A stretch of DNA of 64,000 bases from Paenibacillus sp. JDR-2 (GCF_000023585.1 NC_012914.1:3688001-3752000), one strand, 5' to 3'. Shown: positions 53,658-63,068, counted from the stretch's first letter. Notes: generated by a model not told the origin, from the sequence alone. Translations and numbers: made by a program.

Positions 53658-55325
53658 ATGAAAAAAACGCTTGCTTTATCGCTGGCGGCCGTCTTAGCAG
53701 CCATGGTCACCGCTTGTTCGAACGGGAATGGAGACAACAACGTGGCTCCTTCGGCAAATACCGCCGGCGCCAGCGCCGAAGCATCCGATGCGGCTGGCAC
53801 GTTCCCGTTATCGAAGGACAAAAAGACGCTTACAGTGCTGGCGGTGCAAAGCCCGTATGTTCAGGATTACGAGACCAACGATTTCACGAAATATTACGAG
53901 GAGCTGACCAATGTTCATGTAGAATGGAAGTTCGCTCCGCCTCAGGAAGCGCAGGAAAAGCTGAATCTGGCCCTAACCAGCGGGGATCTCCCAGATGTTA
54001 TCGTTGGTTTTGGCGTCAGCTCGGCTCAGCAAATGGTTTACGGCCAGCAGGGCATCTTCCTGCCACTGAACGATTTGATCGATAAATACGGGGTGGAGAC
54101 AAAACAGCTATTCGACAAGTACCCGGAAGTCAAGCAAGCTATTACGGCGCCGGATGGCAGCATATACGCGCTCAGCGGCATTGACCGCAACCCGCATACG
54201 ATGGCGCCGCAGAAAATGTGGATTTACGAGCCCTGGTTGAAAAAGCTGAATCTGGCCATGCCGACGACAACCGACGAATTCGAATCGGTACTGAAAGCGT
54301 TCAAGACCATGGATCCTAACGGCAACGGCAAGAAGGACGAAATTCCGATGTCCGGCGGCGTACAGGACAGTTTGACTGGCATAGACAGCTTCCTGATGAA
54401 CTCGTTTGTTTTGCATAAATTGACATCAAACCAGCTGTTATTCGACGATAACGGCAAAATTAATGCCGACTACGTCCAGGACGGCTATCAGGAAGGGCTG
54501 GCCAATCTGCACAAGCTATACGCAGAGGGTTTGATTGACGATGAATCGTTCACCCAGAACAACAGCCAGCTCAAAGCCCAGGTTGAGAACGGTGATCCGA
54601 AGATTGGCGTAGTCGCCTCATCATCGTTCGCGCAGTTTACTGACGTAAGCAAGGACCGGTGGAAGGACTTTGTTGCGGTTCCGCCGCTGAAGGGGCCGTC
54701 CGGTTTGCAACAGACCCCGTATTTGTATTATAGCAACGCCGGTGGGAACTTCCTGATTACGAGCAGCGCCAAGGATCCTGAGCTTGCCTTCCGGTGGGGG
54801 GATGCCTTGTTCAACAGCGATATTTCGCTAAGAGCGAATATCGGCACGGAAGGGGTCGGCTGGAAGAAGCCTGACGAAGGCGCAGCCGGCCTGAATGGCG
54901 GCCCGGCTGCCTGGGTTCGCCTAATCGGATTCGGCACGTTGCAGAATAATTCATGGATGCAGACGACGCCGTATCATTTCTCAAAGGAAATGTTCGAGGG
55001 GCTTGCCGCCGATACTGTCTCGGTTCCGCGCAAGCTCTATGAAGCAACGGTGAACAATTACGAGCCGTACAAGAGCTCCAAGGAGCAGGAAGTGCCGCCT
55101 ATCTTCTTCAACGAAGCGCAGGCAGCCGAACTGACCATGCTCCAGAAGACGATTATGGACTATGTGCAGGAGAGCAAGACCCGCTTTATTATCGGCGACC
55201 TTTCGCTGGCCAAAGACTGGAACACCTACCTCTCTACGCTGGACGGGATGAATTTAAAGCGATATCTGGAAATCTATAACGAGGCATATACCGCCCAGTA
55301 CAAAAAGGAGGGCGGAGCCGATTGA
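53658..55325 (+). CDS. Extracellular solute-binding lipoprotein (large type, LipO/YtcQ-like)
   Basis: 555 residues from ATG 53658 (GGAGGG 7 bases upstream). Lipobox MVTAC, Cys near 20, followed by an Asn/Ala-rich linker. The size and motifs (KTMDPNGNGKKDEIPMSGG, MWIYEPWLKKLNL) mark the Paenibacillaceae family that binds oligosaccharides from complex glycans. Its stop overlaps the start of the first sulfatase. It presumably recognises a sulfated oligosaccharide. Confidence 0.9.
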   Translation: MKKTLALSLAAVLAAMVTACSNGNGDNNVAPSANTAGASAEASDAAGTFPLSKDKKTLTVLAVQSPYVQDYETNDFTKYYEELTNVHVEWKFAPPQEAQEKLNLALTSGDLPDVIVGFGVSSAQQMVYGQQGIFLPLNDLIDKYGVETKQLFDKYPEVKQAITAPDGSIYALSGIDRNPHTMAPQKMWIYEPWLKKLNLAMPTTTDEFESVLKAFKTMDPNGNGKKDEIPMSGGVQDSLTGIDSFLMNSFVLHKLTSNQLLFDDNGKINADYVQDGYQEGLANLHKLYAEGLIDDESFTQNNSQLKAQVENGDPKIGVVASSSFAQFTDVSKDRWKDFVAVPPLKGPSGLQQTPYLYYSNAGGNFLITSSAKDPELAFRWGDALFNSDISLRANIGTEGVGWKKPDEGAAGLNGGPAAWVRLIGFGTLQNNSWMQTTPYHFSKEMFEGLAADTVSVPRKLYEATVNNYEPYKSSKEQEVPPIFFNEAQAAELTMLQKTIMDYVQESKTRFIIGDLSLAKDWNTYLSTLDGMNLKRYLEIYNEAYTAQYKKEGGAD

Positions 55326-56752
55326 AACCGAACATTCTATGGATTTGTACCGATCAGCAGCGTTTTGATACGTTGGGGTGTTACGGAAATGGGATGGTTC
55401 AGACGCCGCATATCGACGCTTTGGCGCGGCAGGGGACTCTTTTTGAAAATGCCTATTGCCAATCAACGATTTGCTCCCCCAGCCGCGCCAGCTTTATGAC
55501 TGGACGTTACCCCAGAACGACGGGCTATATGAAGAATGGACAAAGTATTCCGGAAACGGAGGTTCTTGTGACACGTCTGCTTCAGGAAGCCGGCTACACC
55601 TGCGGCTTGTCCGGCAAGCTGCATCTGTCTGCCTGCCACCCTTCCGTCAGCAAGGGAATGGAACCGCGAATCAAGGATGGCTACGACGTCATTAATTGGT
55701 CCCATCACCCGCAGGAGGATTGGCCCGTCAATGAATATTCCCAATGGCTGCGGAAGAAAGGAAAGGCCTACGAGACCTGCTCCCTGCCTGAATGCGAGAA
55801 TGTTGTCTACGGACCGGATGCCGAGGATCATCAAGCGGCTTGGTGCGCGGAGAAAGCCGTCGATTTTATTGAAGCGAATGCGCGGTTCGAGCAGCCCTGG
55901 CTATTCTCCGTCAATATCTTTGCTCCGCATCATCCGTTTGATCCGCCGAAAAGCCATATGAAACGGTACTTGGAACGGCTGGACGAGATTCCGCATCCAG
56001 ATTACGAGGAAGGTGAGCTGAGGTTCAAGCCAAGCGTGCAGACACGGGATCATAACGGCGCTTATGCTAATCCGGACTTGTATCCGTTTTCCCGAATGAG
56101 CGTAAGGGATCACAAATATTTGCGTGCCGCTTACTGGGCCATGTGCGATCTCATTGACGAGCAAGTAGGTAAAATGCTGCAGGCGCTTGAACGGACCGGA
56201 CAGCTGGACAATACGATCGTTATCTTTATGTCTGATCACGGCGAGCTGCTCGGCGATCATGGCATTTACTTGAAAGGGCCTCATTTCTATGATTGCAGCG
56301 TTCGCGTGCCGCTTATTGTCTCATATCCGGGTGTCTTTCAGTCTGGCAAGCGAATATCCTCCTTGATGGAGCTGCTGGATCTGGCGCCTACCCTGTTGGA
56401 AGCGGCGGGACTACCCGCTGCCCCTCAGATGCAGGGAAAATCTCTTATGCCTCTGCTGACAGGGGATAAGACTAGACATCGGCAAGATGTCTTATGCGAG
56501 GTGGACGAAGTGCGGGCTAACGGAGAAGCCAAGGCCAGCGGTACGATGCTTCGTACCGAGACGCATAAACTGATTGTGCACGGCCCGGCGCAGGAAGGCG
56601 AGCTCTACGATCTCGACGAGGATCCGCAGGAACGCCGCAATCAGTGGAACGATGCGGCCTCGGCGGGCATAAAGCTGCAACTGATGGAGCGTCTGTGCCG
56701 CCGGCTGATGGATACGGCGGATCCCGGGCTGCTCAAGACCGCCCCTTGGTAG
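55322..56752 (+). CDS. Sulfatase (formylglycine type), cytoplasmic
   Basis: 476 residues from TTG 55322, overlapping the previous stop; AAGGAGG is about 10 bases upstream. Metal-binding Asp11 (WICTDQQRFDTLG) and the CxPxR core Cys51-Ser-Pro-Ser-Arg55 are intact, so Cys51 needs conversion to formylglycine. The MSDHGELLGDHG motif completes the metal site. No signal peptide, so it acts inside the cell on imported sulfated sugar. Closely related to the next gene. Confidence 0.92.
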   Translation: MKPNILWICTDQQRFDTLGCYGNGMVQTPHIDALARQGTLFENAYCQSTICSPSRASFMTGRYPRTTGYMKNGQSIPETEVLVTRLLQEAGYTCGLSGKLHLSACHPSVSKGMEPRIKDGYDVINWSHHPQEDWPVNEYSQWLRKKGKAYETCSLPECENVVYGPDAEDHQAAWCAEKAVDFIEANARFEQPWLFSVNIFAPHHPFDPPKSHMKRYLERLDEIPHPDYEEGELRFKPSVQTRDHNGAYANPDLYPFSRMSVRDHKYLRAAYWAMCDLIDEQVGKMLQALERTGQLDNTIVIFMSDHGELLGDHGIYLKGPHFYDCSVRVPLIVSYPGVFQSGKRISSLMELLDLAPTLLEAAGLPAAPQMQGKSLMPLLTGDKTRHRQDVLCEVDEVRANGEAKASGTMLRTETHKLIVHGPAQEGELYDLDEDPQERRNQWNDAASAGIKLQLMERLCRRLMDTADPGLLKTAPW

Positions 56753-56830
56753 GGGCGGCGTACGTTCTCGCGAGACCCGCGTTTACGGAGGAGAGCCGTT
56801 CGATACCTATGGAATGAGGAGGGATTTGCG

Positions 56831-58273
56831 TTGAAGAAACCGAATATTTTATGGATTTGTACCGACCAGCAGCGGCAGGATACACTTGGTGCTTACGGGA
56901 ACCAATGGGTGAATACACCGCATATTGACCGTCTGGCTGCCGAAGGAGTATTGTTTGAGCAGGCATTCTGCCAGAGCCCGGTATGTACGCCGAGCCGAGC
57001 CAGCTTTCTGACAGGCCGTTACCCGAGAACGACAAGATGCCGAGCGAATGGTCAGGACATACCGGCAGACGAGAAGCTTATCTCCAAGCTTCTTTCCGAG
57101 GAAGGATACATTTGCGGTCTTGCAGGCAAGCTTCATTTGTCCGCGTGCCACCCCTCTGTCAACAAAGGAACGGAGCGGAGGATCGATGACGGCTTCGATC
57201 AATTTTTCTGGTCGCATCATCCTAATGCTGAGTGGCCGACTAACGAATATACGCAGTGGCTGAAAGGAAAAGGAAAAACCTTCTCGCCCCGGCCTTTCGA
57301 AAATTCCCCTTACGTAAATTGCGGCCCGGATGCTGAGGATCATCAGACGACTTGGTGCGCGGAGAAAGCCGTCCAGTTTATTGAAACCAATTCAGACTAT
57401 GAACGGCCATGGTTTTTCCTTGTTAATCTATTCGATCCGCATCATCCGTTTGATCCGCCAAAGGAATACCTTGACAGATACCTGGACCGGCTGGATGAAA
57501 TTCCTCTTCCAAACTATGAAGAAGGGGAACTTGAAAACAAGCCGGTGTATCAACGAATAGACCGGGATGGCGCATATGGCATGAGGGGGCATCTTGCCGC
57601 ATCCGACATGAGTGAGCGCGATCACCGCCTGATCCGCGCGGCCTATTGGGCGATGTGCGATTTGATCGACGATCAGGTCGGACGCATGCTAGATTCGCTT
57701 GAGCGCAGTGGACAGCTGGACAATACGATTGTCGTCTTTATGTCCGATCATGGCGAGCTGCTCGGCGATCACGGCATGTATTTGAAGGGACCGCATTTCT
57801 ACGATTGCAGCGTGCGCGTGCCGCTCATTGTCCGTGGACCGGGAATCCATGGCGGGCGGCGTATTGCCTCACTGGTCGAGCTGGCCGATCTGGCACCAAC
57901 CCTGCTGGAGGCATCGCAAATCCCGACCTACACGGGGATGCAGGGCAAATCACTTTGGCCGATACTATTAAACAAGGGAGAAGATGCGCCCAATCATCGC
58001 GAGGATGTGTACTGCGAATCCTACGACGCTAACTTTCCGCACGGCGATCTGCGAGCGTGGGCGACAATGGTCCGAACAGATAGCCATAAGCTGGTTTTGT
58101 ACCATAATGACAACTCAGGCGAGCTTTACGATCTGCTGGCCGATCCGAAAGAGAACCGAAATGCCTGGAATGACCACGCATACACCTCAGTGAAGTTTGA
58201 GCTGATGCAGCGACTCTGCAACCGAATGGCTCTGACCGTTGATCCGCTCCCTGCACGTAAAGCAGCATGGTAG
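56831..58273 (+). CDS. Sulfatase (formylglycine type), cytoplasmic, tandem paralogue
   Basis: 480 residues from TTG 56831 (GAGGAGGG upstream). Cys52-Thr-Pro-Ser-Arg56, TDQQRQDTLG and MSDHGELLGDHG are intact. Long identical stretches with the first sulfatase (YLKGPHFYDCSVRVPLIV) show a tandem duplication; differences cluster in the substrate-facing middle, so the two may remove sulfate from different positions. Lacks a signal peptide. No maturase gene is seen in the window. Confidence 0.92.
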   Translation: MKKPNILWICTDQQRQDTLGAYGNQWVNTPHIDRLAAEGVLFEQAFCQSPVCTPSRASFLTGRYPRTTRCRANGQDIPADEKLISKLLSEEGYICGLAGKLHLSACHPSVNKGTERRIDDGFDQFFWSHHPNAEWPTNEYTQWLKGKGKTFSPRPFENSPYVNCGPDAEDHQTTWCAEKAVQFIETNSDYERPWFFLVNLFDPHHPFDPPKEYLDRYLDRLDEIPLPNYEEGELENKPVYQRIDRDGAYGMRGHLAASDMSERDHRLIRAAYWAMCDLIDDQVGRMLDSLERSGQLDNTIVVFMSDHGELLGDHGMYLKGPHFYDCSVRVPLIVRGPGIHGGRRIASLVELADLAPTLLEASQIPTYTGMQGKSLWPILLNKGEDAPNHREDVYCESYDANFPHGDLRAWATMVRTDSHKLVLYHNDNSGELYDLLADPKENRNAWNDHAYTSVKFELMQRLCNRMALTVDPLPARKAAW

Positions 58274-58533
58274 GAAATTCAGAGCGATATTACCGTCTGT
58301 CTCGGCATCATCTGTAATAGAACTGGGTATATACCTATCGACGGTGTTACCTGTATGGCGAAGAACCAACCGTAACGGCGTCAGTGTTCGATGATGAATC
58401 GCAATTGTCGGCTTGTGCGGTAGAAGCGGTCAGATCGACAGCGGCGCTGCAACTGATCTGAGGACGCAAATTCTGATTAAGCTACAATCGGGGAATTTAG
58501 TTCAGTTGCACTTTGATATGCTCCCTTCCTTAC
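58274..58533. other. Intergenic region
   Basis: About 260 bases. One frame reads YGEEPTVTASVFDDESQLSA then CAVEAVRSTAALQLI and stops near 58461; it has no start and may be a gene scrap. No terminator for the sulfatase operon is clear. Confidence 0.35.
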
Positions 58534-58683
58534 TTATCTTGTCTCTCGATGAAGCGTCATCTTTTTATGAGAAGGACAATATTTGCTAAGCTCCAGGCGG
58601 CTCGGATTATTTTTCTTGTTTTTCATTGTCGTGTAATTACGGGCACCGCACTCCGTACATGCTAAAGTAATGATCACTCGCAT
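58534..58683 (-). CDS. rpmG: Ribosomal protein L33 with a half-degraded zinc ribbon
   Basis: 49 residues from ATG at 58683 (AAGGAAGGTG upstream on the minus strand). [17 protein letters not shown] and TLHRETR are L33 hallmarks. The first knuckle is intact (CTEC), but the second pair reads CPSH, with His where CPxC has Cys. It could still bind zinc with Cys3His or be a zinc-sparing paralogue. Standing alone away from secE/nusG fits an alternative copy. Confidence 0.88.
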   Translation of the reverse strand: MRVIITLACTECGARNYTTMKNKKNNPSRLELSKYCPSHKKMTLHRETR

Positions 58684-58711
58684 GATGATTATCACCTTCC
58701 TTTATCACCAT

Positions 58712-58875
58712 GTTATGTATGAGTTCAACCACGTGATCAGCACGAAATAAAGAATATACCGGAATTCATCATCTTTTATTTAGGACATGAAAAAGCATCC
58801 ACTACTCAAATTTATGTCCAGCTGCGCGGGGAACGTAGAAGAGGGTTGTATCGTCGCTTTTTTAGCAAATGGTAA
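58712..58875 (+). pseudogene. C-terminal remnant of a tyrosine recombinase
   Basis: The plus frame ending at TAA 58875 reads IIFYLGHEKASTTQIYVQLR then GERRRGLYRRFFSKW. LGH plus a Tyr ten residues on (TTQIY) is the catalytic C-terminus of XerD/phage-type integrases. No start and no other catalytic residues are present. A trace of a lost mobile element. Confidence 0.65.
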
Positions 58876-59008
58876 AGTAACGTCAATCTGAAAATTAAGG
58901 CTAATGATTGGAACGCTAGCATCTGCCGATTGTAATCATCTTCTTGTTCCTCCAAAAGCAATTATTAGCGGCATGGTCGGCGCGGTGAAGGGTTAGCGCA
59001 TACAAAGA

Positions 59009-59047
59009 AACTGCCTGTTGTCATTAGAATACTGACGATAGGCAGTT
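59009..59047 (-). terminator. Terminator of the arylamine N-acetyltransferase gene
   Basis: AACTGCCT and AGGCAGTT with inner TTGTCA/TGACGA pairing; TTTCTTT follows on the minus strand. Confidence 0.65.
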
Positions 59048-59062
59048 CTTGTATTTAAACGA

Positions 59063-59833
59063 CTAATCCAGCTGAATCCCAAAGTGCTGGCGTAACGCTT
59101 CCTTGTATGCTTCGTCCGATTGGGGCGTGAACACGTTGACCCCATCTTGGGCAAACAGGCGGAATTCCTTTCCGGCCACCGTGTTCCGGCCCTCACGGGT
59201 GCGGATGGCAACCATCTCTGCCTTCGTAAAGATCGAGTCCGGCGCATGTTCGCACCAATAGCTGGCCATGATATAATCCTTCGGCAGCTGCGGCTCCTCC
59301 GTGAAAGAATAGAGCCGGCACCATTCTCCATGCTTCAGTTCGCACAGCATCCAGCCGTAGTAAGGGTCCTTGTCCAATCGGTAAGTTTCATCGCCCTGCC
59401 GGTGCGGAAGCCCCTCGACCATGGCGACTGGCCGACGGGGAACGATGCCGCCGACGCCAACGTCACATAAATAGGTTTGGTCCCCAGCTTCAACCTTCAA
59501 CACTTGATGGCGGCGTTTCGGAGGAGGGGACGGCTCGTCGCGCCAAAAGCGGGCGAACAGATCGGTTACAGGGTATCCCAGCTCGCGCAGCAGCCATCCG
59601 AACAGCGCGTTCAACTCGAAGCAATAACCTCCGCGCCGTCTGACGACAATTTTATCGAATAGGTGATCGATCTCAAGCGAGATCGGCATGCCGCGCACAA
59701 TGTCCAAATTCTCATAAGGCACGGCGTGAAGATGACAGTCCTGCAGATCTGCGAGCGATTGAGCGCTTCTGTCTAGCGGTCCGTCATAGCCGATTCGATC
59801 TAAATAGAGCTGAACCTTGCTTTTCACGTCCAT
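59063..59833 (-). CDS. Arylamine N-acetyltransferase
   Basis: 256 residues. The Cys-His-Asp triad is complete: Cys71 in RRGGYCFELN, His109 in RRHQVL and Asp124 in YLCDVGVGG. YENLDIVRG near residue 40 is also typical. It transfers acetyl from acetyl-CoA to arylamines or hydrazines. GGAGGAGAACGG precedes the ATG on the minus strand. Single gene, cytoplasmic. Confidence 0.92.
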   Translation of the reverse strand: MDVKSKVQLYLDRIGYDGPLDRSAQSLADLQDCHLHAVPYENLDIVRGMPISLEIDHLFDKIVVRRRGGYCFELNALFGWLLRELGYPVTDLFARFWRDEPSPPPKRRHQVLKVEAGDQTYLCDVGVGGIVPRRPVAMVEGLPHRQGDETYRLDKDPYYGWMLCELKHGEWCRLYSFTEEPQLPKDYIMASYWCEHAPDSIFTKAEMVAIRTREGRNTVAGKEFRLFAQDGVNVFTPQSDEAYKEALRQHFGIQLD

Positions 59834-59903
59834 ATTTCCGTTCTCCTCCCTTAAGACTAGTTTAGATCTAGTTTAACTCAAGCTTGTGAGGGGTGACAGT
59901 GAA

Positions 59904-59966
59904 ATGAAAGAACGTTCTCTTGAATTTTTTAAATATCATGCGGAGAGACTGCAGATTAATATTTAA
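59904..59966 (+). CDS. Possible 20-residue peptide
   Basis: ATG 59904 lies after GAGGGGTGACAGTG and codes for MKERSLEFFKYHAERLQINI, a basic amphipathic peptide. A terminator-like hairpin follows at 60018. Either a very small gene or the front end of a lost one. Confidence 0.3.
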   Translation: MKERSLEFFKYHAERLQINI

Positions 59967-60018
59967 AAAATCGTATAGTCAGCTTTGCGCTAACTGGGAA
60001 CATTAGTTCAACCATCAG

Positions 60019-60056
60019 GGAGTAGTATGTCGCAACGGCAGCTGCTCCTTTTTTTA
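60019..60056 (+). terminator. Terminator-like hairpin
   Basis: GGAGTAG and CTGCTCC (one G-T pair) with a long loop, followed by seven T. Confidence 0.55.
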
Positions 60057-60159
60057 GTAAGGGCAGTTTAGCGCAACAACAGAGTATGGAAATAAAGGGA
60101 AATTGAGGAGGGTTTAGAATACTAAATATGACCAAACAAATTGAATGAAGGTGCTCTCA

Positions 60160-60657
60160 ATGAACTCCCTTATTGAAGAATCAGTTATAAAACTCGCAGA
60201 GAAATTTCAGTTACCAGAACGTATCGTGAACATTGAAGATCTACCCTGGGTTCCGTTTACTGATAATCACTCATGTTATTTCAAACCTTTACGTTTTGAT
60301 CTAAACACCGGAACATGGATTTACTTATTTAAGATTAAGAGTAATCAGATTTTGGGAAGACATAGACACACTGGAGGATCGGTAATTGGCTATAATATTC
60401 AGGGCAAATGGAGATATGAAGGGCGCGAATGGGTTGCTGTTCCAGGAACCTTTATATTTGAGCCTCCAGGCGACATTCATACCCTTATTACACAAGACGA
60501 AGAAGTAGTAACTCTTTTTATATTGAGCGGCTCTCTTCAGTATTTTGATGAGAACGGTCAAATTATTGGGCAAGACGACATTTATACTGTCCTGAATAAA
60601 TATAAAGTTTATTGCGATCTACATGGGATTGAAACTAGAGATGACCTTATTTATTAA
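60160..60657 (+). CDS. Cupin-domain protein (acetylacetone/dihydroxyacetophenone dioxygenase-like)
   Basis: 165 residues from ATG 60160 (GAAGGTG about 7 bases upstream; ATG 60145 is an alternative). The metal-type cupin motif is present: GRHRHTGGSVIGYNIQGKWR and PGDIHTLI. The whole pattern (PFTDNHSCYFKPLRFDLNTG) resembles ChrR-like cupins annotated as 2,4'-dihydroxyacetophenone dioxygenase. Function not established. AT-rich, possibly acquired. Confidence 0.78.
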   Translation: MNSLIEESVIKLAEKFQLPERIVNIEDLPWVPFTDNHSCYFKPLRFDLNTGTWIYLFKIKSNQILGRHRHTGGSVIGYNIQGKWRYEGREWVAVPGTFIFEPPGDIHTLITQDEEVVTLFILSGSLQYFDENGQIIGQDDIYTVLNKYKVYCDLHGIETRDDLIY

Positions 60658-60793
60658 AAATAGGTACACATAGGATCCGTTGTACTAAGGAGAACTTGAT
60701 AGTTCAATAACACACGATAGTAGCTAGACATTGGACTATTTTAAAAGTATTTTTATAACAAGCTTCGAACTCGCTAGGAGGAATAATCGAATT

Positions 60794-62095
60794 ATGACCG
60801 ATAAGAAGAACCATTTGGTGATTTCAGATGATGAGCTAGATAAGAGTATCATTGAACAATTTAAACAAGGTGTTAGCGGTTACGACCCGGAAGCTGTAGA
60901 GCGATTACTGCAACTGCATCCGTTGCTGGCCGTAAAAATCGACGAACCTTGGTTTGCTTTTGATGCGCCTGCGATTGTAAGTGCCGCAAATAGGGGAGAC
61001 CGAAAGATGGTTGACGTATTGCTGGAGTATGGGGCGAATATCAACGCCAAGAGCAGCTGGTGGGCGGGAGGCTTCGGCGTTCTGCATCATGATCATTACG
61101 ACTTATCCCGTTATCTTATCGATAAGGGAGCCATAGTGGATCCGCATGCTGCGGCTGCACTGGGAAAGCTGGATGCTCTTCGGAAAATGGTGGAAGAGGA
61201 GCCGGACATCGTCAATCTGCGTGGGCCGGATGGGCAGGTTCCTTTGCATTATGCCGGTTCGCCAGAGATCATCGATTTCCTGCTGAGTCACGGTGCCGAT
61301 ATTGATAGGCGAGATTTAGACCACAACGGTACTCCTGCTCAATATGCTGTGAACAACCTGGAGCGGTGCAGGCATCTCGTGCAACGTGGTGCGCAAACGG
61401 ATATTTTTATGGCTTGTAAGCTAGGAGACATCAACCTTGTCCGCCGTATGTTGAAGGAAGATCCGAACTTGTTACAGGTACAGGTAGGGAAAGGCGACTT
61501 CACCGCTCCAGGAGGTCATATTTATGAATACAATATTGGCGGAGCTATGAGACCGCTCTTTTTCGCGGAGCGGCTAGGTCATGAAGAAATCACAGAACTT
61601 ATGTTGTCCTATAGTTCAGTTGAGCAGAGATTGCTGCTTGCCTGTATGCGGGCAGATCGAAGAGCCGTCGACAGCCTATTAATGGAATATCCGGGTATTG
61701 TCCAATCTCTTCAGCCGGAAGAGCAGGGCTTCATTGCGGATGCGGCATGGAATAATCAAACGGATGCCGTTCAACTCATGCTCGAAGTTGGTTTTCATGT
61801 CGATGCTCGCCGAAGTGAACGTTCTGCGACCGCCCTTCATCATGCCGCGGGACAAGGTAATGATAAGATCGTCCAGCTGCTCATAGACCATGGTGCCTCT
61901 GTGGATGTCCTAAATGAATTCGGGGGAACTCCATTAAACAGTTGTATCTGGGGATCGCTTCATATTCTAAATCCTGACGGGAATTATGCCGAGGTTGCGG
62001 AAAACCTCGTCCAAGCAGGGGCTAAACTTCCGAATCAAGCAGCAGGCAGCGAGCATGTGAAACAGGTTCTTTTTCGGCATGGAGCATCGTATTAA
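60794..62095 (+). CDS. Ankyrin-repeat protein
   Basis: 433 residues from ATG 60794 (AGGAGG 12 bases upstream; TTG 60731 would add an implausible lead). About eight ankyrin repeats, for example GDRKMVDVLLEYGANINAKS, EIIDFLLSHGADIDRRD and NDKIVQLLIDHGASVDVLNE. No signal peptide or membrane segment. Serves as a protein-binding scaffold; no enzyme domain. Standing alone with a strong terminator. Confidence 0.9.
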   Translation: MTDKKNHLVISDDELDKSIIEQFKQGVSGYDPEAVERLLQLHPLLAVKIDEPWFAFDAPAIVSAANRGDRKMVDVLLEYGANINAKSSWWAGGFGVLHHDHYDLSRYLIDKGAIVDPHAAAALGKLDALRKMVEEEPDIVNLRGPDGQVPLHYAGSPEIIDFLLSHGADIDRRDLDHNGTPAQYAVNNLERCRHLVQRGAQTDIFMACKLGDINLVRRMLKEDPNLLQVQVGKGDFTAPGGHIYEYNIGGAMRPLFFAERLGHEEITELMLSYSSVEQRLLLACMRADRRAVDSLLMEYPGIVQSLQPEEQGFIADAAWNNQTDAVQLMLEVGFHVDARRSERSATALHHAAGQGNDKIVQLLIDHGASVDVLNEFGGTPLNSCIWGSLHILNPDGNYAEVAENLVQAGAKLPNQAAGSEHVKQVLFRHGASY

Positions 62096-62120
62096 AGCAA
62101 AGTAAAACATATAGAATTGA

Positions 62121-62165
62121 AAAACAACCTTAGCTCAGCGGTTCGCCGGACTAAGGTTGTTTTGA
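62121..62165 (+). terminator. Terminator of the ankyrin gene
   Basis: AAAACAACCTTAG and CTAAGGTTGTTTT, 13 pairs; T-rich tail. Symmetric enough to serve the minus strand as well. Confidence 0.88.
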
Positions 62166-62235
62166 TTTATTGAAGATCTGCCTTGCATGCCCTGCATGAT
62201 TTGAAATCGAATAGCTTTTCAATATGTAATTCCTG

Positions 62236-62466
62236 TTAACTCTCTTTTTCCGCAGATTTCAACAATGCCATCTTGTTTGCCAGCATCCGTGCCAGATGTG
62301 TTTGAACTTGCTCCAATTCATCTTTTTTTCTTTCGATCTCCTGCATCTTTTGACTAAGAAGCTCAATTGTCTTTGAAAGGGGCAGATCATTTACCTCATA
62401 AGCTTGGATCACTTCTTTGAGTTCCGCTTGGTAAAGCGGTGCTATCTGTCTGCGGCAGCTGGCCAA
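62236..62466 (-). pseudogene. Coiled-coil remnant, possibly MerR C-terminus
   Basis: A 76-codon frame on the minus strand reads NDLPLSKTIELLSQKMQEIE and RKKDELEQVQTHLARML, a long coiled coil preceded by the pattern seen between the HTH and coil of MerR regulators (AELKEVIQAYEVNDLPLSKT). No HTH is present upstream and the start (TTG) has no ribosome site. Probably a truncated regulator. Confidence 0.45.
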
Positions 62467-62645
62467 AGCGATAGGCTGCCTTTTCCACTCTAACGGTCAG
62501 GTTACTGGGAGATTACAACGGATTTCCGGGTTGAGTGTGATCGATATGTTCGTAAAAAACTGCTGATTATGACAAGAGTTGTCACTATTAAAGATTACAC
62601 TAGCAGGGAGAGATCAATCCTAAAGGTTGAAGGAGCTGTATAACC

Positions 62646-63068
62646 ATGGAAGTGCAACTGACCCCGTTTATTATGTTGGACGGCGTCGCCCGTGAGGCGA
62701 TCGCCTTTTACGAACAAGCACTGGACGCGAAGGTGGTATTTAAGCAGACTTTCGGTGAAGCGCCCGGAGAAGCCGGACAAGCGGTGTCGGAGCAGGCGAG
62801 GGACCGATTGGCCCATTCCGTCCTGAAGATCGGAGGAACGGATCTATTCGTCGCCGATACGAATCCGGAGGTCCGGTTCGCGCAGGGCAAGCAGGTGAAT
62901 ATCTGCGTCACCGTCGTCGATAAGGAGCAGGCCCGGAAGTATTATGAGGCGCTGAAGGAGGGCGGGCAGGTGGTTCTCCCTCTGCAAGAGATCCACTTCA
63001 GCCCAGCGTACGGCATGGTGACCGACAAATTCGGCGTCACCTTCCAGATTTTCACGAAGAGAGCGTAA
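62646..63068 (+). CDS. VOC-superfamily protein, PhnB-like
   Basis: 140 residues. AFYEQALDAKVVFKQTFGEA and the glyoxalase-like folds (SVLKIGGTDLFVADTNPEVR; YGMVTDKFGVTFQIF) are typical of PhnB-like VOC proteins often annotated as 3-demethylubiquinone methyltransferases. Metal-ligand set not certain. AAGGAG is 11 bases upstream. GC-rich, unlike both flanks. Confidence 0.85.
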   Translation: MEVQLTPFIMLDGVAREAIAFYEQALDAKVVFKQTFGEAPGEAGQAVSEQARDRLAHSVLKIGGTDLFVADTNPEVRFAQGKQVNICVTVVDKEQARKYYEALKEGGQVVLPLQEIHFSPAYGMVTDKFGVTFQIFTKRA

